Made by a program: the position numbers and the translations under genes. 64,000 bases of DNA from an uncultured Prevotella sp. (lineage in GTDB: Bacteria > Bacteroidota > Bacteroidia > Bacteroidales > Bacteroidaceae). This document shows, one piece after another, positions 1 through 8,173 of this stretch (position 1 is its first letter; every line of letters starts with the position of its first letter). Under the pieces are notes generated by a model. That model was given only the letters and a program-made list of their open reading frames with translations. It was not told the origin of the DNA and searched no databases. The stretch spans positions 124,001 to 188,000 of the forward strand of contig OMZO01000001.1 of the NCBI GenBank assembly GCA_900315525.1, given 5' to 3'.

Positions 1-2
1 CG

Positions 3-230
3 ACCCAGCTCAACGCGGCCAAGCGCCAGTTGAAAGGTCAGCTCGCCATTGCCTGTGACAACCGTGAGCAGTTTGCCCTTGACTTCGGCAGGAGCTATCT
101 CCACCACGGACAAGAACGTAATCTCGAACAGCTCTACCAGCGCATTGATGCCATTACGGCTGAGGAGATACAACAAGTGGCAAACGAACTGTTTGCCACT
201 GATGTGCTGACGACTCTCATCTTCAAATAG
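3..230 (+). CDS. M16-type zinc peptidase, C-terminal end only
   Basis: Only the last 75 or so codons are in the window; the frame is open to the left edge, so the gene is cut by the window border and not truncated in the genome as far as can be seen. The residues TQLNAAKRQLKGQLAIA, followed by a helix-rich stretch ending in AEEIQQVANELF and a short beta strand (LTTLIFK), match the C-terminal domain of M16 (pitrilysin/PqqL-like) peptidases, where 'KxQLKGQ' and 'ITAEEIQxVANELF' are typical. The catalytic HxxEH half lies upstream, outside the window. The stop codon is 4 bp from the stop of the convergent GH92 gene. The family call is moderately sure; substrate unknown. Confidence 0.7.
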   Translation, partial: TQLNAAKRQLKGQLAIACDNREQFALDFGRSYLHHGQERNLEQLYQRIDAITAEEIQQVANELFATDVLTTLIFK

Positions 231-234
231 ATCC

Positions 235-3200
235 TCAATTCCCACTGACAATCTCACCATGCGTGATGAAGTTGCGATCCTTTGGCAACGACGCAGGGGT
301 GATTGTGAACCGTCGCCCGTTCTCCAGATTCAGTGTCACCTTCTGGAAACGAGGCTGAGTCAACATATAGCGGTCTGTTGCAGGACAGACAGGATAGAAG
401 CCCATCGACGAGAAGAGATACCAGGCAGACATCTGTCCGGCATCGTCGTTGCCCGAGAGACCGCCTGGCGTATCGTTATACTCCGTATCGAGGATATGCG
501 CCACGCGAAGAGCCGTCTTCTCTGGTTTGCCGATGAAATCATAGAGATAGGCTATCTGATGACAGGGTTCGTTGCCGTGCCAGTAACGCCCCTCTGTAAA
601 CATCGAGTCGAGCTTAGCCTCAAACCGCTCTTTTCCACCCAGCATCTCTACCAGTCCCTCAACGTTCTGCGGCACATACCAAGTGTAATGACAGGTGGCA
701 CCTTCCGTGATATATGGCTTGCGATGGATCAAGTCCAGATTATTCTCGAAAAGACCACCATCCGTCTTTTTCCTACTCACTTGCTGAGGTGCATGACGAC
801 CGTCACAGTAGCCCGTCTTGGGGTTGATGACATGACGCCAGTTCTCAGAACGACGCATCAGTTCGGTATAATCCTGATTCCTGCCCAGTGCCTTTGCCAT
901 CTGAGCCACCGCAAAGTCATCGAAGGCATACTCCAGCGTGCGCGAGGTCTGTTCGTCTTGATGGAAAGCCTCTTTCACTCCATCCTCCAAGGGGATATAG
1001 CCATACTTCAGGTAGCTGGGCAGTGCCCGACGGCCCATACCGTTCTTATAGTCCTCAAAAGTGGCAGGCGTCTCAAAGGCGTTCTTCCTCATACCTTCGT
1101 AGGCCTTTTCATAGTCGAAGTTACGGATGCCTTTCACATAGGCATCGGCTAAGACCACAGAACAGTGATCGCCAATCATCGCAGCCGTATAAGAGTTCCA
1201 ACAAGGGAAGATGGGTAGCCAACCACCCTGTTCATACATCGTCACGAGCGACTGCATCATATCAGCAGACTGTTGTGGAGCAATGATGTTATACAGCGGA
1301 TGCACAGCCCGATAGGTGTCCCACATCGAGAAATCGCCGTAGTAGGTTCGCGGCTCAGCTGCTGAAGAGGGCTCCATCGTAAGACCGTCGGCAAACTTCG
1401 GATAGTCACCACTTACATCACTCATCTCACGAGGCAGGAAGGAGGTGCGATAAAGGGCACCATAAAACTGGTTGACACGAGCCGTATCCTGATCCTCCAC
1501 ATCAATCGTATGCAGACGGGCTATCCATTTCGACGCCAGACGCTCCATCATACTCTCAAAGTCGTGAGCCTCAGCCTCAGCCGCAAAATTGTTCACCGCG
1601 CCCTCTTTGGTAGTAAACGAGGTAGCCGCCTTGAGGATAATCGGTTCATGGGCCTTTCCTTTGAACGTGAACCAGGCACAGAGACTATCACAGCCTGCAT
1701 CCTCTATCTCGTCATAAGCCTGTAACAGGAAATGACCACAGAAACCTGCAGGTTCACCCCATCCCTGATAGATGCGATGCACGGGATTGTAGCCATAGAT
1801 GGTCTTGTCGAGACTATTCACCGTCAGGAAGCCCTCTCCCTCATCACTGTTATGATTCAAGACGACATGTACTGGCCCGTCTTGTTCTGGTGTAATGCGG
1901 AAGATAGCGGAATGGCTATCGCCCGTCATCTCCACCTTCAGATGTTCCTGAGGCAGACGGACGGCATAATAATGAGGATGAGACACTTCTTCTGCATGCG
2001 TAAACAGAATAGCCCGCTCCACAGGCTTTAGACGTAGGCTTCCTCCCAGAGCAGCAAGCGTGAACGAACCATAGTCCTGCGTACAACCGCCCACAATCCA
2101 ATGACTGTTGCGAAAACCCTGGAAGAGGGAGTCCGTATAATAATAAGGTGCAACGCACTTCTTTTCCGTATCACGGGTCTGGGGTGTCCAGAAGTTCTGC
2201 CCATTGGGAGACAGTACGGCAGGCAATGTCTGTCCATGTTCCTCAGAACCCTTGCCGAAGAGACCTGCCGTCTTGGTGTTGGCAGGAGCCGTACCAACCA
2301 TCGTATTCAAGGCACAGAGTTGGCGCAGATGCTCCAAGTGGTGGATGCGAGTAGCTATCTGTCTCTTCATGTCTTCCCAAGCGTAGAAGCCCTCCATACC
2401 CTCATCTATGGTCAACTTAGCCGGTTTCTCATTATGCAGCAATTGCACTATCACCTTGCCCAGTGCATTCTTGTAGAATATCATCTGCAGGTTGGCAGCC
2501 ATCGGCAGGATCTCGTCCATACCTTTGTCTTTTGTATCCACTCCCATCAACGAGAGCAGACGATAGAGATTGGTATCATGTCCGTAGCGGAGGTCTGCAC
2601 CCTTGCTGCCCTGAGTAATCACGGCGTCAGCCTCAGCCTCAATACGTTGCCAAAGTGAGATGGCAGAACGTTGGGGGATGCCTTCGTTCAGGATATCGTC
2701 CCCATTACAACGGCGCATCCTCGTATTGTTCTGTTGATAGATCGCCTCGAACTCTTCCTCCGTAAACAGGTCGTAGAAAGAGAGCTTCAGTTCCACATCC
2801 TGCATATCAGAAGCCACCGTATGAAGTTCCGTCATCAGTTTTATCGGATTCTCCAATCGCGAGGGATCGATGAACATCGACCTGATGAAACGGTCAGGAG
2901 ATAGGATCAACGGGATGTGCGTACGATTCTCAAAGGCCTTAGTCTCTGGTGAGGTATAGGCAATCCAGGCCATATCTGCGGAATCGGTGACAGCCTCAGG
3001 CACATGGGCACACCCTTGATTTCCCAGTTCGTCGAGAAAATTGAGCATACTTGCCCGACAACGGCCTACAACACTCGAATGAGCCGAGAGATGAGCACCC
3101 GCTGCAAAGAGCTGTGGGAAGTTCTGGTACATCCTGCGGGCAATGCCACGATGCTGACGGCCACCAAGGGGTGTCAACTTGCCACCGTTTCCTTTGGCGT

Positions 3201-3501
3201 TCTTCCACACCTTCGCCATCCGCTTGCGCACATCCTTACCAAGTTTGGTCAGATTCTGCGTGTCATCAAACTGCTGACATATCCACTCGTAACGCTGGTC
3301 ACTCGTCATCCAGCGCGACCCATGCCGTCCGTAATGGGAAATATAGAAAGGCTGATACCCTTCAGGCGCAGCTCTAAATTCTGTTTCTGTCACCGGGTAG
3401 GCATAATACACGCCACCCATCTTCTCATACTGGGCGAACAATGGAGTTGCCATCAGCAGAGCCAATCCAAGCAGGAGGATTTTATTTGATAGTCTATTCA
3501 T
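235..3501 (-). CDS. Histidine acid phosphatase fused to GH92 alpha-mannosidase
   Basis: A 1088-residue secreted two-domain enzyme. A signal peptide ends near residue 23 (MATPLFAQ). Residues about 25-430 form a histidine-phosphatase (clade 2) domain: the nucleophile motif GRHGSR has His60, and the proton-donor motif GHD has His308-Asp309. From about residue 430 the sequence changes to GH92 (HGQTLPAVLSPNG, then FWTPQTRDTEKKC), the family of calcium-dependent exo-alpha-mannosidases; the catalytic-base motif GNDDAGQMSAW lies at about 1017-1027. Both active sites look intact. It sits 26 bp downstream of the TPR histidine kinase and is probably cotranscribed with it. GH92 enzymes remove alpha-mannose from N-glycans or yeast mannan; the phosphatase suggests a phosphorylated glycan or phytate-like substrate, which is inference. 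Most GH92 proteins are 700-760 residues, so the extra length is the phosphatase. Confidence 0.85.
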   Translation of the reverse strand: MNRLSNKILLLGLALLMATPLFAQYEKMGGVYYAYPVTETEFRAAPEGYQPFYISHYGRHGSRWMTSDQRYEWICQQFDDTQNLTKLGKDVRKRMAKVWKNAKGNGGKLTPLGGRQHRGIARRMYQNFPQLFAAGAHLSAHSSVVGRCRASMLNFLDELGNQGCAHVPEAVTDSADMAWIAYTSPETKAFENRTHIPLILSPDRFIRSMFIDPSRLENPIKLMTELHTVASDMQDVELKLSFYDLFTEEEFEAIYQQNNTRMRRCNGDDILNEGIPQRSAISLWQRIEAEADAVITQGSKGADLRYGHDTNLYRLLSLMGVDTKDKGMDEILPMAANLQMIFYKNALGKVIVQLLHNEKPAKLTIDEGMEGFYAWEDMKRQIATRIHHLEHLRQLCALNTMVGTAPANTKTAGLFGKGSEEHGQTLPAVLSPNGQNFWTPQTRDTEKKCVAPYYYTDSLFQGFRNSHWIVGGCTQDYGSFTLAALGGSLRLKPVERAILFTHAEEVSHPHYYAVRLPQEHLKVEMTGDSHSAIFRITPEQDGPVHVVLNHNSDEGEGFLTVNSLDKTIYGYNPVHRIYQGWGEPAGFCGHFLLQAYDEIEDAGCDSLCAWFTFKGKAHEPIILKAATSFTTKEGAVNNFAAEAEAHDFESMMERLASKWIARLHTIDVEDQDTARVNQFYGALYRTSFLPREMSDVSGDYPKFADGLTMEPSSAAEPRTYYGDFSMWDTYRAVHPLYNIIAPQQSADMMQSLVTMYEQGGWLPIFPCWNSYTAAMIGDHCSVVLADAYVKGIRNFDYEKAYEGMRKNAFETPATFEDYKNGMGRRALPSYLKYGYIPLEDGVKEAFHQDEQTSRTLEYAFDDFAVAQMAKALGRNQDYTELMRRSENWRHVINPKTGYCDGRHAPQQVSRKKTDGGLFENNLDLIHRKPYITEGATCHYTWYVPQNVEGLVEMLGGKERFEAKLDSMFTEGRYWHGNEPCHQIAYLYDFIGKPEKTALRVAHILDTEYNDTPGGLSGNDDAGQMSAWYLFSSMGFYPVCPATDRYMLTQPRFQKVTLNLENGRRFTITPASLPKDRNFITHGEIVSGN

Positions 3502-3527
3502 ATCGTTATAATTATAATTATCGGCAC

Positions 3528-5432
3528 CTACCCTTTGAGCAATTCAAAGATAAAGCGTGCACCTTGTGAATAATTGGGATCCAGCCACAGGTTACCACCC
3601 AAACGTCTGGCAACAGTACGTGCTACCGTCAGACCGATGCCAGTACCATCCACGAAACTGTTGAGCTGTACAAACTCATCAAAGATATGCTCTGCTTGGT
3701 CTGCTGGAACACCGATACCTGTATCCTCAACGATGAAACGAACCCGATCGTCCGTAGTCTCTATACGGAGTGTGATGCAGCCCTCCTTCGTAAACTTCGC
3801 CGCATTCTCCAACAGATGGCCCACTATGCGAACTGCATACAACCTATTCGTACGCAGGCCCACTGAGGCTGCAGTCTCGCTATCTGCAAATTCAAAGACT
3901 ACTGCCGATGCTTCATTCTTTGGACGAGTCTGAAGGGCAATACCAGAACGTTCTACGGCATGTGTGACAATCTCCAAAGCATTTGTCTTATCATCGCACT
4001 CGATAAGGGCCTCACTGTTAGCATCACTCAGACCAAGCATACGATCCACCAACTTGGTGATACGATCCGTATTCTCGGTAACGCGCTCCCGCATATCCTT
4101 CTTCTCATCATTAGACAGTTCCATATCCGGTGCCGTCAGTATCTGTGTAAAACCAGAAACGATATTCAGCGGCGTACGTATCTCGTGGGAGATATTGCGG
4201 ATAAACTCGGCCTTCATCTTCGAAGAGACAGCAGCCCGTTCATTGGCGATGCGCAACTGTTCGTTCACCTTCTTCTGTCTGATGGCAGAACGCCAACCAA
4301 AGAGCAAGAGGATCAGAAGTGCCAGCATGATAGCCAATGCTGCCACGACGGTATATTTGAACTTGGTGTGCTGCTGTTCTGTCTTGAGTTCATCTACCTG
4401 AAACAATGTATTTAGTTCATCAAGGTGATGTCGAGCGTCACGCCCGAAGACGGAGTCTTTATCGTGATACAGCCGCTGATAGATACGTGCTGCCTCGGCT
4501 CCCTGCCCTAACATCATAAGAGCCTGCGCCCGCATCTCCGCGGTATGGTCATCCTTCTCATTGGTCACCAGTTGCACACTGTCCGTATAAAGCAGGGCGT
4601 TAGAGGCATCGCCTTGAGCCAGATAGTAGCGCGCCTCCATCTTATAGTAGTGATGCAAGCCGAGTACCGTATTGTTCTGACGAGCGTAATGGGCTGCCAC
4701 GTCAAGAGATTGTCTGGCCTGCGTATAATCCTTCAGTCCGATATAGGCAGCTGCCCTTGCCAGATAGCAGGAATTATAAAACTCTTGGGTCTTTGCCTTA
4801 GGATCATTAGCAACCTTGTCACGGATAAAGCTAAGCCATTCCTTTGTCACCTGTAACTCCTGGTCATACGCTTTATCATAATCATAGGCCTTAGCCATAC
4901 GATAGTAGATATTGCTCAACGAAGCATAGTCACCTTTCTCATCTTTCATCAGGTCTTCATAGTGTCTCAGAGCCTCGACGGCAGGTTCCGTCTGTTTCAT
5001 GTTCAGATAGATAATGCCTATCTGCTTGTAAGCCATAGCTCGTCCCAACTTATTGTTACGCTCCTTTGCGTCGTTCAGCATCTGTTGTGTCTCCCGCAAG
5101 GCTGGCTGTAGCTTACCTAATGCACAGAGGGCATTGGCCCTGAGTTGCCAGATACGATAATAGTAGTCCCACTGTTTGTGTTTACGAAACCACTCCATCT
5201 GTATTTTGGCCTCAACGGCCTGTTGCTCAGTCAAAGAGTAATTCTTCAGCGTAACTATCTTCTGCCAGCGGGCAAGTGCTTCCTTCCCGATATCACCTTG
5301 CTGCTGTTCGTAGCCTATCAGACTGTCAGCAGCTGCAAGAGCTGCCTCAGCGGCATCCATGCTATCTGTCGGACCAGCAAACGATGAAAGGCATCCTATC
5401 AGAAAACAAAAGGTGATTAATAGCTGTCTCAT
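3528..5432 (-). CDS. TPR-containing membrane sensor histidine kinase
   Basis: A 634-residue sensor kinase. A signal peptide (MRQLLITFCFLIGCLSSFAG) is followed by a periplasmic helical region of about 340 residues with tetratricopeptide-like repeats, one transmembrane segment (TVVAALAIMLALLILLLFGW), a HisKA domain with phospho-acceptor His416 (NISHEIRTP), and an HATPase_c domain (LLENAAKFTKEG, DTGIGVP, GTGIGLTVA). No receiver or DNA-binding domain is attached and no response regulator gene is next to it, so its partner is elsewhere. The open frame runs upstream to 5468, but a good promoter (TTTG-N20-TACTTTTG) lies at 5466-5497 inside that extension, so the ATG at 5432, which also begins the signal peptide, is taken as the start. 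The phosphatase-GH92 gene follows after 26 bp. The signal sensed is unknown. Confidence 0.85.
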   Translation of the reverse strand: MRQLLITFCFLIGCLSSFAGPTDSMDAAEAALAAADSLIGYEQQQGDIGKEALARWQKIVTLKNYSLTEQQAVEAKIQMEWFRKHKQWDYYYRIWQLRANALCALGKLQPALRETQQMLNDAKERNNKLGRAMAYKQIGIIYLNMKQTEPAVEALRHYEDLMKDEKGDYASLSNIYYRMAKAYDYDKAYDQELQVTKEWLSFIRDKVANDPKAKTQEFYNSCYLARAAAYIGLKDYTQARQSLDVAAHYARQNNTVLGLHHYYKMEARYYLAQGDASNALLYTDSVQLVTNEKDDHTAEMRAQALMMLGQGAEAARIYQRLYHDKDSVFGRDARHHLDELNTLFQVDELKTEQQHTKFKYTVVAALAIMLALLILLLFGWRSAIRQKKVNEQLRIANERAAVSSKMKAEFIRNISHEIRTPLNIVSGFTQILTAPDMELSNDEKKDMRERVTENTDRITKLVDRMLGLSDANSEALIECDDKTNALEIVTHAVERSGIALQTRPKNEASAVVFEFADSETAASVGLRTNRLYAVRIVGHLLENAAKFTKEGCITLRIETTDDRVRFIVEDTGIGVPADQAEHIFDEFVQLNSFVDGTGIGLTVARTVARRLGGNLWLDPNYSQGARFIFELLKG

Positions 5433-5465
5433 TCTTAAAAAAGGGGGTACTTTTACACCTGCATG

Positions 5466-5497
5466 CAAAAGTACCCATTTTTATCGATAGTACCAAA
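5466..5497 (-). promoter_or_regulatory. Bacteroidetes-type promoter of the TPR histidine kinase
   Basis: Read on the minus strand, TTTG (5494-5497), 20 nt, then TACTTTTG (5466-5473), a full match to the TTTG-N19-21-TAnnTTTG consensus of Bacteroidetes housekeeping promoters. It would give a leader of about 26 nt to the ATG at 5432 and rules out the longer open frame. Confidence 0.75.
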
Positions 5498-5514
5498 TTT
5501 TTCCATAGAAACTT

Positions 5515-8163
5515 TCAAAACGCATCGTCGACGGCTATCTGCCAGTCTATACCCAATGGATTGTGCCTCATCTCAATAACCAGATAAAGTCCTGGTTCCT
5601 TGGCATAGGCAATGACCATCTCCGTGCGATCGATGTCTGCACGCACCAGCGTGGTCTCTCCCTGACTCACTAGACGCCAAGTGATACCATCGTAAACGAA
5701 ATAGCCTTTTTCCTGCAAGTCACGCATCGCCTTTCTGGAGACAAAGGCAAACGTGCCCTGAGGCTGATAGACGGCACCGTCGGCAGGGATATCCCAACAG
5801 AATTGTGTTCCACCTTCAACAACAGACTTAGGGATTCGATAGGTTGCCTCCTTACAAGTGACGTGGAGCGTATCAGCATCCCAGGCGAATGTCAGCGGCC
5901 AGGTGCGATACTGCTTGTTCAGTGTAAAGGCAATTCGCGTCTGAACGCAGGGCGACGGATAGTCCGCCCCAAGCGGACGCTTGGTCCGCCCGGGGAGGAC
6001 CCACAGTCCGCCTGGGGCGGACTCTTTTTTCTTCGTCACCTGTTTTTGGGCCGAGACGTAGAAGACAAGTTCCCCTCCCTGCATCAGTTCGGCATGTTCG
6101 ATACGGGCGTCCTCAAGTACCTTACCATTGAAGGTCACCTTCTCGAAATGCGTACCTTTACCCTTCAGCGTGCCATGAAGCGTCTTACCGTTATCAAGTT
6201 GCAAGGTCCACGCTGGCAGCAACGGGGCATGAAGCAGATAGTAGCTCTGGCCTGCATTGGGATAGAGTCCGAGCATGTGGAAAGCAAGCCAGGAGGACAT
6301 CGAGCCACTGTCGTCATTACCAGGAAGACCGTCGGGTGTGTCATTGTAGTTCTCGGTGATAATCTGCCGCACACGGTCTGACGTCAGGTCTGGACGTCCT
6401 ATCCAGTGATAGAGACAAGGCGTAAGGAACGACGGTTCGTTGCCCACGTTATAGCGCTTGCGATCGAAGAACAAATCGAGTCGTTTACGGAAAGTCTCCG
6501 CTCCGCCACAGGCCTCAATCAGTCCTGGTACGTCGTGAGGGATACTCAGCGAATACTCTGCCGAGAGGGCTTCATAGAAGAAGGTACTCCACCAAGGCAG
6601 ATACCAAGGAGCCACCTTGGTCACTGGCGTATAGGGAATCGTCGGATGAAACACCTTCGAATGTCCCCAGGGCACGGAATCGAGCCATCGGCCTTGAGCA
6701 TCACGCGGCATGATATAACCCTTCACGTCGTCCCACTCATAGTCGCTGCGCCAGAGGTTGCGCCAGTTACCTGACTGCTTCAGATAGTGCGCATAGACAT
6801 CCTCACGGCCTAAGCCCTTCGCTACCTCTGCGATGCAATAGTCATTATAGGCATATTCGATGGTACGGGTACCAGCACGATCAATCCCATAGGGGAGATA
6901 GCCCAACGTAGTGTATTCCCTGAGTCCGCCTCGCCCATGTTTCTCATGATCAGCACCAGGATCGGCCTCTGCGTCCTTCAACATCGCCTCGAGGGCATAC
7001 TCGTAATCGATGCCTTCCAATCCCTTGACGAAGGCATCGGCAATCATGACTTCCGCATTCGAGCCGCCTTGGGTTCGGCCATTACAGTCACCACTACGGG
7101 CATCAGGCATATAACCCTCACGCTTGTAGATATTCAACAGAGAATTGACGATGTCAACCTCGCGCTTGGAATCGAGCAGGGTAATCAACGGTGAGGAAGA
7201 ACGATAGGTATCCCAGATGGCATAGTAGTCATCATAATAAGGTGTCTCTCGCCACTTGGGATTCTCGCCACTCTTATCGACAGGCATGATCAGCGTATGG
7301 TAAAGGGCGGTATAGAACATACGTTTCTGAACTTCCGTGCCCTTGACGTCAAAACGACTCAGGAGCTTATCCCAACTATCATGCAGAAGATTTAATTGTG
7401 TATCGAAATCGCAGGAAGAAATATTTCGCTTGGCTTGCTGAGTGCTGACATACGAGATGCCTACCTTTATATTTAATAAGGTGTCAGAAAAACGAAGGGT
7501 AGCATTTCCCTTGTCCTCTGCCGAGGAGAAAGGCTTATCGCTCATCAGGCAAAAATAGACGGTATAGGCATCGCCATTATTCCAACCTCCACGAATGCGA
7601 GAGAAGCCACGTACCTCGTAATCGCTCACCACCTCTACCTCAGCTCCGACGAACTGCTGTTGTTCTCGCTGGTCTGGAATCGGATTCTTACCCAGATAAT
7701 GCGCCGCATCGATGAACAACGAGCCATTTGAGGGGAAATGAATCCGATAGAAAGCACATCGCTCTGAGGTCGTGATCTCTGTACGGATGCCATTCTCGAA
7801 GGTTGTCGCATAATAGCCAAGAGAAAAGTCTTCCGACACGCGCAGTTGTTCTGAAGGCTGATTCCCCAAGAATGGTTGAATCAGGATATTGCCGTACTTC
7901 TGACCTCCTCCAGTACCACTGACGTGGGTCTGCGAGAAGCCCGTCACCACCTCTGGCATCGGTGCCCAGCCCGCATTGGGCTTCACCGTGCAGTCGGGTC
8001 CGGGCTTACACATGCCGAAGGGCATCGAAGGCCCAGGAAAAGTGCGCCCTACGCCCTCACTGCCGATACGCGGATCGACATACTGCCAGACTTGCGCCCG
8101 ACAGAGCATCGCCGTCAGCAGCCAAAGCAACATGCAAAGTTTTCGTTTTATCATCATGGTCAA
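5515..8163 (-). CDS. GH92 alpha-mannosidase with C-terminal extra domain
   Basis: An 882-residue secreted GH92 enzyme. The signal peptide ends near CRAQ; the GH92 N-terminus is canonical (VDPRIGSEGVGRTFPGPSMP, GFSQTHVSGTGGG) and the catalytic GNDDSGSMSSW motif with Asp617-Asp618 is present. After the catalytic domain (about residue 700) comes an insertion of about 21 residues encoded by a GC-rich palindromic DNA segment (5961-6023), then a beta-rich domain of about 150 residues ending at IDWQIAVDDAF. It starts 10 bp after the HTCS stop codon and is surely cotranscribed with it. The product releases mannose from alpha-mannosides, probably N-glycans or mannan, in the periplasm or at the surface. 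The start could also be the Met at 8154. Confidence 0.88.
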   Translation of the reverse strand: MTMMIKRKLCMLLWLLTAMLCRAQVWQYVDPRIGSEGVGRTFPGPSMPFGMCKPGPDCTVKPNAGWAPMPEVVTGFSQTHVSGTGGGQKYGNILIQPFLGNQPSEQLRVSEDFSLGYYATTFENGIRTEITTSERCAFYRIHFPSNGSLFIDAAHYLGKNPIPDQREQQQFVGAEVEVVSDYEVRGFSRIRGGWNNGDAYTVYFCLMSDKPFSSAEDKGNATLRFSDTLLNIKVGISYVSTQQAKRNISSCDFDTQLNLLHDSWDKLLSRFDVKGTEVQKRMFYTALYHTLIMPVDKSGENPKWRETPYYDDYYAIWDTYRSSSPLITLLDSKREVDIVNSLLNIYKREGYMPDARSGDCNGRTQGGSNAEVMIADAFVKGLEGIDYEYALEAMLKDAEADPGADHEKHGRGGLREYTTLGYLPYGIDRAGTRTIEYAYNDYCIAEVAKGLGREDVYAHYLKQSGNWRNLWRSDYEWDDVKGYIMPRDAQGRWLDSVPWGHSKVFHPTIPYTPVTKVAPWYLPWWSTFFYEALSAEYSLSIPHDVPGLIEACGGAETFRKRLDLFFDRKRYNVGNEPSFLTPCLYHWIGRPDLTSDRVRQIITENYNDTPDGLPGNDDSGSMSSWLAFHMLGLYPNAGQSYYLLHAPLLPAWTLQLDNGKTLHGTLKGKGTHFEKVTFNGKVLEDARIEHAELMQGGELVFYVSAQKQVTKKKESAPGGLWVLPGRTKRPLGADYPSPCVQTRIAFTLNKQYRTWPLTFAWDADTLHVTCKEATYRIPKSVVEGGTQFCWDIPADGAVYQPQGTFAFVSRKAMRDLQEKGYFVYDGITWRLVSQGETTLVRADIDRTEMVIAYAKEPGLYLVIEMRHNPLGIDWQIAVDDAF
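5961..6023. repeat. 63-bp in-frame palindromic element inside GH92
   Basis: The ends AGTCCGCCCCAAGCGGAC (5961-5978) and AGTCCGCCTGGGGCGGACT (6005-6023) are inverted copies of one another, and each is itself nearly palindromic. The middle holds further foldbacks (GCGGAC...GTCCGC). The block is 63 nt, exactly 21 codons, and falls in the linker between the GH92 catalytic domain and the C-terminal domain. Its GC content is well above that of the flanks. Confidence 0.7.
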
Positions 8164-8173
8164 TAGCCGTATT

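Noticed and set aside
259-1152. Long plus-strand open frame of 297 codons opposite the phosphatase-GH92 gene
   Set aside because: It is antisense to a gene with two intact catalytic domains, has no family motifs and no promoter; a shadow of the real frame.
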